Below the pieces are notes generated by a model, which saw only the letters and a list, made by a program, of their open reading frames with translations, was not told where the DNA came from and made no database searches. This document shows, piece after piece, positions 1-12,200 of a stretch of 64,000 nucleotides of DNA; within the stretch, counting starts at the first letter, position 1, and every line of letters begins with the position of its first letter. Location of the stretch: contig NC_064042.1 in the NCBI RefSeq assembly GCF_932526225.1, forward strand, positions 4,201,001 through 4,265,000, written 5' to 3'. Position numbers and translations under genes: made by a program. Source of the DNA: Nematostella vectensis. Its lineage: Eukaryota > Cnidaria > Anthozoa > Actiniaria > Edwardsiidae.

Positions 1-1790
1 TGCACGCGCCTCAGTTGGAGACGAAAGCGGGTAACACTATCTACCATCTACTTTTCTTTGCAAAGTGAATCCAGTCTTTAGTATAGTACTTTGCTTTATT
101 GAGTTAAAAACTGCATAAACCTACTCAAAGTTGCTTTACAATGAATGACCTGAAAACGTAGCCAACGCGAGTTAAACAACTCCGGCAGCGGCGTAGGCAG
201 GTTTTTTAACAGGAGGGGGCCCAAAAGGGACTTTCAAGGAATGTTCTCCTGTATTTTAGATAATGTCTCACACATTTACTGTATTTTTGGCTGCTAAAAG
301 GGGGGGCGGGCCCCCTAGGCCACCCCCTGGCTACGCCCCTGTCCGGTGGACCGAGTCTAGGCCGTGAAAATAGATTGACTTTTACTTTTACGTGTAAGCA
401 GGAGTCCCATAGTTTCTTTTGTGTCTTTACGCAGTAAACTTTATTTGTTATATAGTTTAATTCCTTATTACTAATATTTCTGTTACTCTTGTTCTGTGTA
501 AAATAATAATAAACAAACAAACAAACAAAAACAAAATGGAATACGGGGTTCCATAAATTGTAAAACGAAGTGTGTAGCGCGGGACAAAGACACCTCCGGC
601 TTCGCCCGGGGTTACAAGATAGTGAAAATTTTAAAATCACCAGAAAAAGAGTACTAAGGCACTTTTAATGACACGATTCTATGTATGTATGAATGTATTT
701 AACAAGGTATCAGCTTTTCTTTCTCGGCAAGGATTGCAATGAAAATGCAAGATTTACCATTAGTTTAACCTCCCATATTCGCAGGAATTTAATGAAGTCA
801 TTCCGGAGGGTTACCTTCACATCGAGGATGCTTCACCTCGCGAATCATTGTGTGCCCTGATTGGACCAGACGGACTTTGCCGCACCACTCACCAGATAAA
901 CAGATGGGGGGGGATCTCTTAGTTATGCAAATAATAGTTTAGACGGGGGTTTTGTAGTCACTGAAATAATTAGGACGTTTATGGTTGACGCTAATCCTTT
1001 TGGCATCTTGATGTGTCCAGCGAATTATTAACATTAGCTAAAGTACCGTCCAGGAAGGTCTTTTCAATCGTGTGAGAAGCTAACGCGACATGGATATGAG
1101 GGCTGCATAGCTACTTTTGGTGACCAGGGAACCAATAAAGATTTGGCGAAAGGCAAATTAGAAAGAACTTTGAGGAGGGAGATGAAGACAGGAAGGAGAA
1201 AAAGGTTTGGAATGACTAGAGTACACCTTTTGCTGTTCGTTAACGGGAAAGGGACATTCATTTGTGCCAAAATTTACATCGATAGCGTCAGGACGCCAAC
1301 TGAGGTTTTAAGTCTCTGTTAACTGAATCCTGATTGGTCCTGGTTGACTTGCGATGTTTCAAGTCTACACGATAGAATACCTTGATTGCGTTTCCAAAGA
1401 TAACTTAGCATCAATAAGAAGAGTCTATAGAATTCGGGGGTTTCTATTGAAACGGCATTAAAAACATATTTATCTTGATTGTTCCTGGTATACTTTACCG
1501 CGCGATAATAGCGAGGAATAGCATGAGGATCTTTTGTTGATATATATCCAGTTCTTGTGATTAGTAACATAGGGCAACACGTTAATCTCGACCAATGGTG
1601 ATATGAATACATTTCACGTGTTACTGACATTGTATGTCACTGGAGGTATGTACTAAATTTGCGTGATGAAGTGACTAGTGACTATAAATCTTTGATGATA
1701 TTTACCTCAAGTGTACGCGGTATTTTCAGCTAACGCGCTGGTATTATCTTTGTACGTGATTAAAAGGATCTGCGGGACTATCTTACGCGC
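1..1790. other. 3' flank of receptor gene 1, no gene seen
   Basis: No supportable gene. From about 700 onward this is paralogous to the 3' flanks of genes 3 and 4 (about 50450-51420 and 60300-61560) and more weakly gene 2 (37620-39070): the same blocks recur in the same order. A minus-strand open stretch at 1319-1630 has a counterpart at 61110-61316 but is interrupted in other copies, so it is probably non-coding. The first 700 bases hold low-complexity AT stretches and a G/C-rich repeat-like patch near 295-350. Confidence 0.6.
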
Positions 1791-1810
1791 TAGTAGTATT
1801 TCTAGAGCCC

Positions 1811-2625
1811 ACCCTTTGATCACACAAATCCGCGATATGAGCATCCTTCGCACTAGTGACTCTACTGCCTACCCGCTTATAGCATGGATCCACGATATGA
1901 GCATTTCACGCGCTAATAACTCCACTGCCTACCCTTTGATAACATGGATCCGCGATATGAACATTTCACGCGCTAATAACTCTACTGCCTACCTTTTGAT
2001 CACATGGATCCGCGATATGAGCATTTCACGCGCTAAAAGCTCTGCCGCCTACCCTTTGATCACATGGATCCACGATATGAGCATCTTATGCGCTAGTGAC
2101 TCCACTGCCTACCCGCTGATAACATGGATCCGCGATATGAGCATCTTATGCGCTAGTGACTCTACTTCCTACCCGCTGATAACATGGATCCGCGATATGA
2201 GCATCTTATGCGCGAGTGACTCTACTGCCTACCCGCTGATAACATGGATCCGCGATATGAGCATCTTATGCGCTAGTGACTCTACTGCCTACCCTTTGAT
2301 CACATGGATCGCGATATGAGCATTTCACGCGCTAATAACTCTACTGCCTACCCTTTGATCACATGGATCGCGATATGAGCATTTCACGCGCTAATAACTC
2401 TACTGCCTACCCTTTGATCACATGGATCCGCGATATGAGCATTTCACGAGCTAATAACTCTACTGCCTACCCTTTGATCACATGGATCCGCGATATGAGC
2501 ATTTCACGCGCTAAAAACTCTACTGCCTACCCTTTGATCACATGGATCCGCGATATGAGCATCTTATGCGCTAGAGACTCTACTGCCTACCCGCTGATAA
2601 CATGGATCTGTGGTTTTAGCTCTTT
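1811..2625. repeat. 60-bp minisatellite, about 13 copies, at the 3' end of gene 1
   Basis: Tandem 60-bp units containing GGATCCGCGATATGAGCAT, one unit being 59 bp (near 2310). Read on the minus strand each unit carries the last codons of the receptor tail (DPC-Y/D-QRVGSRV..SA) followed by a stop, so the array grew from the end of the coding exon into the 3' UTR. Two subtypes alternate: TTATCAG-type units encode Tyr and TGATCAA-type units encode Asp in the peptide. Shorter arrays sit at the same place in genes 2, 3 and 4. Confidence 0.9.
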
Positions 2626-3202
2626 TCAGCTCCTGGTACACACTCCCTCTTATGTCTGTGTCTACTCCCCTCCCGTCCCTACCACCAGGCCTGGCCGCAA
2701 TGCGTTTCCCAGGATGCAGTGGGGCATACTGCGCATTCTCGCTGTGTTGTGTCGTCGCCTGTAAAGATTGGTACACTTCATGTGGTAAACCTCGTATTCT
2801 TGTGTTCGCATAACCTGGCTCGCCTTGAGCACCTGTGTCGTTCCTTGCTCTCCTTGCGGGTGGATTCTGTCTACTCATTCTAGTGCTATCGACGCAATCG
2901 TACAGGCGATTGCCTGGCACATGCCGATCACGTGATGCATGTCTATTCATAGCTTCATACTGCGTGACATTGCCCTCTTGCGTTATATCCTCGTATTGCG
3001 TGACATTGCTCCCTTGCGTTACATCCTCGTAATGCGTGACATTGCTACGGTTGGGTGGTCGTGCTGGTGCATTATTCACTGATTCGTATTGTGGAATGGG
3101 GTCAGGGGTGGGTCCCCTATTATCCGATGGGGCGACCTCGTAGTCGACCATCTCTGGGATTACATGTTGGTCTTGGTTGACGTTTTCGTGCATCGCCACA
3201 TT
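2564..3202 (-). CDS. Gene 1 exon: cytoplasmic tail with tyrosine motifs
   Basis: The last coding exon, entered in phase 0 after AAG|AATGTGGC and ending at a TAA (2564-2566). It encodes 212 residues rich in Tyr, Pro, Asn and Arg. Visible motifs: YEVA, YESV, YEDV, YEDI (acidic then hydrophobic, like Src-family SH2 sites), YEAM, GYANTR (YxN, Grb2 type), YQSL and YAPL separated by 11 residues (a loose ITAM-like pair), and SVYQEL near the end, which fits the ITIM consensus. The C-terminus DPCYQRVG is the seed of the 60-bp minisatellite. These motifs are read from the sequence; signalling partners are inference. Confidence 0.85.
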   Translation of the reverse strand, partial: NVAMHENVNQDQHVIPEMVDYEVAPSDNRGPTPDPIPQYESVNNAPARPPNRSNVTHYEDVTQGSNVTQYEDITQEGNVTQYEAMNRHASRDRHVPGNRLYDCVDSTRMSRQNPPARRARNDTGAQGEPGYANTRIRGLPHEVYQSLQATTQHSENAQYAPLHPGKRIAARPGGRDGRGVDTDIRGSVYQELKRAKTTDPCYQRVGSRVSSA

Positions 3203-6200
3203 CTTAAGAACAAGCATAAATTATGTTTAAAGTGTGTTTTCACCTTTAAAAAGCTCACTACTCGGACATAACTCAGTATATTTTTTAGGAAAAGTATTAC
3301 CTGGAATCCAGAGTAGCCTGGGTTATCAGCTTCAGATCTGTGGGAGAAAGGTACTGGAATTCAAGATCAAGAATATAAAGCGCTGTTATTTAACGAAGTT
3401 TGTATACCTTTCTCTCTTTTCTGTTAGACCTGTGAAAGAAAAAGTAGCATCTTTAAAGTAAATCTTTTAAGTTATTGTAACAGAAGTTTAACATATCTAA
3501 CCGACTTACCTGCCCTCTTCAGCACCACGATGTAGACAATCAGACAAATGATGACCAAGAACAAGATGGCAACGAGCACAGCGAGACCAACAATGGTGGA
3601 GTTCTGATCATTTACCTCGACAGCTGGATCAAAAGAAAGAACGTCGAAGTTACGACTTCACCAAAACATGTACCTGTACCTATTATCACACCTATAGGAG
3701 AGATCATGATGGTTAATTGACTAGCATATGCACCTGTAAGGGTGGTACTGATGATCACATGACTAGCACACGTACCTGTGGGGATGGTCCTGATGGTCAC
3801 GTGACTAGTACACGTACCTGTGGGGGTGGTACTGATGGTCACGTGACTAGCACACGTACCTGTGGGGGTGGTCCTGATTGTCATGCGACTAGCACACGCA
3901 CCTGATTTGGTCCTGATGTAGACCGTGTCACGCCTCGTGTCTCCCCGCACCGACACGGCGACCTCCACCTCGTACAGAGATTCAGGTTCAAGATCATCCA
4001 ACACGCACGACAGAGAGGCTGAATTACTGACACCTGATGACGTCACCCAGTCACGTGACGCTCCAGCTAGAGGTCTAGCGCGCATCGTACACTGCGCATT
4101 ACGAGTTGCGTTTGACCACGTGACTTTGAGGCTGCTGGATGCCGGCATGACGTCACTTAGCTGTGGTAAGGACTCCGCTATGGAAGATAAAATTATTTGT
4201 CATCTGAGGACGTTTTATTTGGTGATTATGATGATGTTTAGATGTGGGATAGTACTATGCTGTGACGTGTCAAGTTTCAACCTCTATTGAACATGATAAA
4301 ACCTTTTAGACTAGCTAAATGTCATAATTAGTGTAACAATAATCGTTTTTTTCTTACGTAGTTGTATTTTGACGCTTGCTGGCTCTATTGCAAACCCGTA
4401 TCTCGGCGCATTTTTTACGAGTGCATGTTTGAGTAGTACAAAGGGATCCGCGATGTTTGCCGTCAGAACCAGAGATACATATACGAGTACACTCCCTGAC
4501 CTGAAAGATATTAGAATAACCAAGAAGTGTAGGATTTACAATTTGTGTCATGGATTAGTCGCTGTTGTTGATTCTTACCCGTAACTCAAGAAGATTTCTT
4601 TCAGACACGTGGTATCAATGCTCTCCCTGACCTTTAAGGGAGAATAGCGTCATGGATTATTTGAAGCTTATAACATTACACTGCTAAAGAGAACACAGCC
4701 GCCCGCCAACAACACCCCCCCCCCCAAACAAGATGTTAAAAAACATAAGAAATTGACCATTAAGGGCGTGGCTGTACCAACGCCCCTTATATCCAAATCA
4801 TAAGAAAATTAACTATACCTCCTCCCCAAATAATCCAAGACCTGCAAGGACCTTGCATGCGCGCGAATGTTTCTCAACTGTAATGATGAAAAATTATTTA
4901 CCAATTTTTCAATGTTGCTTTTCACTTGTTTGCTTGGAGGGTACTGAACATTTGTTATCCTAAAACTTCCATTACTGGTTTGCTCAGAGCCTGCTGGAAC
5001 TGCAACGAAAAATATTGTTTTCACGAATATTGATAATATATGTTACAATAAATATACGATGTTTAGGGTACTTGTTCTTCCTCACCCCCTCCCCCCCCCC
5101 ACCGCCCCTTCTTACCGACGGTGAACTTGTGCTGAGATCCAGGAAAACCTTCCGCGTTGCAATCCACCTCTATTTCTTCTAGACTTGCCAATTTCACTTC
5201 GTAGGTGACTTTAGTTTCTGTTGCACTGGTAATTTTTGATTGTAACCTTTTCCCGTCATTCATGCAAACGATGTCTGGAGGAGGGGTCTTGTTAGTTTCT
5301 ATGGTGATACTGACAGCCGGTGACGTTATACATTTGAGGGAATATCTCTCCATATTGGCGTCTAGGTATTAAAAGAAAGGGAGAGAGATGCATCATGCAG
5401 AAAGAGAGGTGCTATACAGACAGTGAACGAACTGACACGGTCTATTTACGATTCCTTAATCTGTTGTCTTCACTAATTGTCGCTTTCAGGTTTATCTGTG
5501 TTTTTGTGTACTATTGCAATGCAAAACAAAAAAATTATCTTTAAAGGCGTTAGTAAGAGGGAGGGACCAGGGGCCCCTTCTAGCAGCATGGAAATGGCGT
5601 CTTATGGCGTCTTTTTGACCCCTTTGAAAAAGCACTAATATATCTGAAAGCAAGTTATGGTTGACATGCAAAGGGAAATAAGAATCTACAATTAATATAA
5701 TACTAACATGTAACCGTAATATTGACTCTTTCGCTTTGCTTGGTGTTGCAGGCACTTTCCGCGAGGCAGCTGTAAGAACCGGTATCATTCAACGACCCGC
5801 TAAATATCAGACTTCTATTGCTGCTAAACCATTCGCTGTTCTTGTACCAAGTGATGCTGACAGGTCTAACCACATTAGTTGTACACTCCAAGGTAAAGGG
5901 AACTCCTCTTTTTACCATTGGAGCTGAAATATTGACGAACTCTATTTTTTCTAAAAAGGTAAAATAAGTTTATAAATTAATAAGTATGTTTTAGCATTAG
6001 TAAATACTAGATATAGCAAACAATAGTCGATACATTATCAATAAACACTCAAAAATAAGCCTTGGATTCCGTACCTTGCATATCAATACTGAATGTGTTC
6101 TTCTGACCAATTCCTGCTGTGTTATTCGGCACACAAGTGTATTCATGCGTTCCTAAAGTGTTTAACGTCAAGTTGAATACCCCATTTGACTTCTCTATCA

Positions 6201-9200
6201 AAAGGGTCTTGTTGACGAAAAGCGAGTAGTGGATGTCATCTGGTTCACCCCTCGCTGTGCAGTTAAAATAAACGCTGGTCCCCAGACAGTAAGAGCTTTC
6301 CAGACGTGTTAGGCTTGTTTTCTCTGGTTTATCTGAAACAGGCAAAAAACAAGCCTCGGGTTTTGAACATAATAATATTAGGCTATTTCCCTTAACTATA
6401 GCCTTTTAATTCCACCCTCCTGTGAAACGCCTCTCCACTCCCCCCAAACACCCCATCCCGTCCTTATGAATAAATAAGGTAAAGAAAAGTTATAAATAAG
6501 GTAAAAATAAATAAAGTAAATGTACTGGCAACAAACAAGGAAGAGGGCATAAAGACCATGACAAAATCAAATCCTAACCTTTGACAAACTATTTTTGGTT
6601 AATAAATTGAATCAAGTATGCTGCTTGATATGTGTCCTTTGCAACTCACAGATAACAGTGATACTCGTTGTTCTTGTATAAGCTGGACACTCGTTGCCGT
6701 TGTTCACGGTGCATGTGTAGGTCCCCCAATCTCTTCTTGTGATAGGACTGAACGTGTAGCTCCCAGTGTTGGTCAGCACCGAGCCGTTTGGGTGGAAAAT
6801 CGCTACTCCCAAGGGCTCTGTACCAGATGCGTTGCATCGAATTGTTACATCGGATCCTTCGACTTCAGTTTGTGGCGAGGTAAAGATTGTTATCCGTGGT
6901 GGATCTGAGGTAAACAAAAATCAAAAAGTTGTTTCCGCAAAAAGAAAGATATGTTTTGCATGTATGCGAGGATTATTCTGGTACATTCTATTGACAAGTA
7001 TTTTTTTCGCTAACAAATAAAGTCCCCCATACATTATTTATAAACCACTGACAGTACTGCCTGTGGAAATATCAAACTCCTTCCAAACCCTGTAGGCAGT
7101 CGAGCAAAAACATCTTGTCGTTTGTAAAACCCCTTTAGGACCAAAAGCTGTTCTGGCTTCAAAGAAGACGCTCTGTAAACGTGTTTTTTACCGCTGAAAT
7201 GATGCCGGGAATAAGCTCTTCCAATATATAAGAAGTTATTCGCGCTTGAAGCCATGTTTGATCTCTAGCCAACACAGAGCAACTATGTAAATATTTGGTG
7301 CATTGTTGGGGAAACGCGCCTGTGATTGGGCGACCTCGGGAGGTCGTTCCTTACTGTTTCCCAGGGGATATTTTTCTCGCGAGTGAAACGTTAGAGGAAA
7401 ATACCCCTGGGTTTTCGAGGATGCAAAGGTAGAAACGATCACATATTATAAAGATTCACGATAGAAAATACCTTTGACAGCGAAGAAGCCGATCTTGTTT
7501 TCTCCATCTCCTACCTCGTTACTGGGAACACACTTGAAGATACTCAAGCCAGAAGCGTTAAGACTAATGACAAATGTTCCGTTCATATTTGAGGCAAGCG
7601 CCGTATCATTGCGATACAGAGTGTAGTTGATGTTGTTTGGGTTAGCCAAGGCTGAGCAATTTAACGAGACAACATCCCTGACACAGCCGATATGCTCATT
7701 TGGTATTAATTTGGTGTTTTCTGGTTTATCTACAATGCAATATTAACGTGATAAGGCAAAACCTTCAATCTGATGAAGAGTACAGGAATGCGAAAAGAAA
7801 AAGACAAAAGATGACACTTTTCCTTTAGGAAGTTAAGGACCTATAAAACGCTCTTCACAAACCCAACAACAAGGTGATTAGTTTACAAGGAGACAAAGGT
7901 GTTAGCACATACGAAGCTAGTAACAGTTTTAGGTAAAAAACAAATGTGTCAAAAAAGAGCAAAAGAGAAGATCCAATGGAATGCCTTGTCTTGTTTATTA
8001 CAACATTAGCGTGCATTATTGATACCATATTGTGTTAGTTCTTACTCTTATAATGGGAATACCTTAGTAGTTAAACATACTTTGTAACAAACCAATAAGT
8101 GGACTAAGAGAAGAATGAGATACAAAAGAATAATGGCCTCGAACAAACCCTTGCAATGCACAAATGATAATTGAAACAGTAAAACATTTTACATGAAATA
8201 TACATATAACAGTCTTTAACAATCTGTACATGAAAGTATGATATAATTATCCAAACTCACAGTTAACAGTGATACTCGTTGTGTTTGTATCATTTGAACA
8301 CTCGTTGCCGTTGTTCACGGTGCATGTGTAGGTCCCTCCATCTCTTCTCGTGATAGGACTGAACGTGTAGATCCCAGTGTTGGTCAGCACAGAGCCGTTT
8401 GGGTGGAAAATCGCAACTCTTAGCGGCGCTGTACCAGATGCGATGCATCGCATTGTTACACCGGATCCTTCGACTTCGATTTTTGGCGAGGTAAAGCTTG
8501 TTATTCGTGGCGGATCTGAGGTAAACAAAAATCAAAAAGTTGTTTCCGCAAAAAGAAAGACACGTTTTGCATGCATGCGAGGATTATTCTGGTACATTCT
8601 ATTGATGACAGCGTACAGTGCCAGTGTTGCTTTTATTTGGGGTATAGATAAAGCTATTTTGTTGCAAAGGCAGCATCCTCTAACGTTTCACTCGCGAGAA
8701 AAATAACCCCTGTGGAACAGCAAGGAACGAACTTGGTAAAGAAATCTAGGCCTATGGTGAGCTGTGATTGGTCGACCTCCCGAGGTCGCCCAATCACAGG
8801 CGCGCTTCCCCAACAATGCACCAAATATTTACATAGTTGCTCTGTGTTGGCTAGAGATCAAATATGGCTTCAAGCGTGAATAACTTCTTATATATTCGAA
8901 GGGCTAATTTCCGACATCATTTCAGCGGTAAAAAAAAAACACGTTTAGAGCGTCTTCATTGAAGCCAGAACAGCTTTTGGTCTTAAAGGGGTTTTACAAA
9001 CGACAGGATGTTTTTGCTCGACTACCTACAGGGTTTGGAAAGAGTTTGATATTTCCACAGGCAGCCCAAGGCTACTGTCAGTGGTTTATAAATAATGTAT
9101 GGGGGAATTTATTTGTTAGCGAAAAAAATTCTCTATCGTGAAAAATACAACTTTAGACAATGTAATATTATGTTTGAGTCTTCTTTATTTCAATTTAGCC

Positions 9201-12200
9201 GATCGAATGTCAGTAGAGCGAGTTTGAAGCCCGCCACGAATTGTGTTTCTTACTATGTATAAAAATAGGAAAGGCTGTGGACTCCATCAGCTAACGGCCA
9301 CCACACAACTACTTCAAGGCCCGATAAAAATCGCAAAAGTCGACGAGCCGCCAATCCAGCGCCAAAACACTTTGAAAACATACCTTAGCTTTCAATTAAA
9401 CCGAGTCTCATGTCACCGAATTGCGAATTTCACTATTTTTTTTCATTTTTTTACCGCCGACTGTCGAATTCACCATCTGTGCCAACAGATCCTGTGCTCT
9501 TTCTGACCGAGGGGCTCTAGGAACGAGGCACTTCTCGGAAATTCAAACTTCGAGGAGTCGTCGGTGCGATAACGGCCGACATTCTAGTCAAGGGAATAGT
9601 GAGGATCGTGCTCGGTGGTAGTCCAGAGTCATTCGGCATTGAAGAGGTGAATTCTTTTACTTGGCACCAAAGTTTAAGCTTAGTGGATCCTTGGCTTGGA
9701 AAATGTGCAAATAAAGTCCGTAAAACCATCTTTTGTGATACATTTCTTCCAGTAATCAAGGAGAGTTGTTCTCCAAGCAAATGCGATCCGAATAGCTTGT
9801 GCATTTTTTTTTATTATCTGAGACTGTTTCCCCGCAAACGCGGCAATAATTCCCGATTACCTTACATTTCCGACTAGAGAAGGATAACCAATTTTTCTTT
9901 CGTAAATTACGAAAGATCGGGCTGGCGAAACGGCGAAATATATCTAAACGCGTAAGATTCCCCACAGTGATTTGTCTCCAAAAAAGACACGATAAAGTAT
10001 TTTTTTCGCTAACACATAAAGTCCCCCATACATTATTTATAAACCACTGACAGTAGCCTTGGGCTGCCTGTGGAAATATCAAACTCTTTCCAAACCCTGT
10101 ATGTAGTCGAGCAAAAACATCCTGTCGTTTGTAAAACCCCTTTAGGACCAAAAGCTGTTCTGGCTTCAAAGAAGACGCTCTAAACGTGTTTTTTTACCGC
10201 TGAAATGATGTCGGGAATTAGCCCTTCGAATATATAAGAAGTTATTCACGCTTGAAGCCATATTTGATCTCTAGCCAACACAGACTAACTATGTAAATAT
10301 TTGGTTCATTGTTGGGGAAGCGAGCCTGTGATTGGGCGACCTCGGGAGGTCGACCAATCACAGCTCACCATAGGCCTAGATTTTTTTGCCAAGTTCGTTC
10401 CTTACTGTTCCCCAGGGGTTATTTTTCTCGCGAGTGAAACGTTAGAGGAAAATACCCCTGGGTTTTCGAGGATGCAAAGGTAGAAACGATCACATATTAT
10501 AAAGATTCACGATAGAAAATACCTTTGACAGCGAAGAAGCCGATCTTGTTTTCTCCATCTCCCACCTCGTTACTGGGAACACACTTGAAGATACTCAAGC
10601 CAGAAGCGTTAAGACTAATGACAAATGTTCCGTTCATATTTGAGGCAAGAGCCGTATCATTGCGATACAGAGTGTAGTTGATGTTGTTTGGGTTAGCCAA
10701 GGCTGAGCAATTTAACGAGACAACATCCCTGACACAGCCGATATGCTCATTTGGTATTAATTTGGTGTTTTCTGGTTTATCTACAAAGCAATATTAACGT
10801 GATGAGGCAAAACCTTCAATCTTATGAAGAGTACAGGAATGCGAAAAGAAAAAGACAAAAGATGACACTTTTCCTTTAGGAAGTTAAGGACCTATAAAAC
10901 GCTCTTCACAAACCCAACAACAAGGTGATTAGTTTACAAGGAGACAAAGGTGTTAGCACATACGAAGCTAGTAACAGTTTTAGGTAAAAAAAAAATGTGT
11001 CAAGAAAGAGCAAAAGAGAAGATCCAATGGAATGTCTTGTGTTGTTTATTACAACATTAGCGTGCATTATTGATACCATATTGTGTTAGTTCTTACTCTT
11101 ATAATTGGAACACCTTAGTAGTTAAACATACTTTGTAACAAACCGATAAGTGGACTAAGAGAAGAATGAGATACAAAAGAATAATGGCCTCGAACAAACC
11201 CTTGCAATGCACAAATGATAATTGAAACAGTAAAACATTTTACATGAAATATACATATAACAGTCTTTAACAATCTGTACATGAAAGTATGATTTAATTA
11301 TCCAAACTCACAGTTAACAGTGATACTCGTTGTGTTTGTGTCATTTGAACACTCGTTGCCGTTGTTCACGGTGCATGTGTAGGTCCCTCCATCTCTTCTC
11401 GTGATAGGACTGAACGTGTAGATCCCAGTGTTGGTCAGCACAGAGCCGTTTGGGTGGAAAATCGCAACTCTTAACGGCGCTGTACCAGATGCGATGCATC
11501 GCATTGTTACATCGGATCCTTCGACTTCGATTTTTGGCGAGGTAAAGCTTGTTATTCGTGGTGGATCTGAGGTAAACAAAAATCAAAAAGTTGTTTCCGC
11601 AAAAAGAAAGACACGTTTTGCATGCATGCGAGGATTATTCTGGTACATTCTATTGATGACAGCGTACAGTGTCAGTGTTGCTTTTATTTGGGGTATAGAT
11701 AAAGCTATTTTGTTGCAAAGGTAGCATCCTCTAACGTTTCACTCGGGAGAAAAATAACCCCTGGGGAACAGTAAGGAACGAACTTGGTAAAGAAATCTAG
11801 GCCTAAGGTGAGCTGTGATTGGTCGACCTCCCGAGGTCGCCCAATCACAGGCGCGCTTCCCCAACAATGCACCAAATATTTACATAGTTGCTCTGTGTTG
11901 GCTAGAGATCAAATATGGCTTCAAGCGTGAATAACTTCTTATATATTCGAAGGGCTAATTTCCGACATCATTTCAGCGGTAAAAAAAAAAACACGTTTAG
12001 AGCGTCTTCATTGAAGCCAGAACAGCTTTTGGTCTTAAAGGGGTTTTACAAACGACAGGATGTTTTTGCTCGACTACCTACAGGGTTTGGAAAGAGTTTG
12101 ATATTTCCACAGGCAGCCCAAGGCTACTGTCAGTGGTTTATAAATAATGTATGGGGGAATTTATTTGTTAGCGAAAAAAATTCTCTATCGTGAAAAATAC

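Noticed and set aside
206-640. Minus-strand frame of 144 codons at the left window edge
   Set aside because: It crosses low-complexity and repeat-like sequence, has no domain features, and no paralogue in the other 3' flanks.
1811-2625. CRISPR-like array
   Set aside because: Units are contiguous 60-bp repeats without variable spacers, in a eukaryotic gene context.
1711-2764. Long plus-strand open frames with a 20-residue repeat (ITWIRDMSI type)
   Set aside because: They arise because the 60-bp minisatellite is divisible by three; the true coding strand is minus, and each unit contains a stop there.
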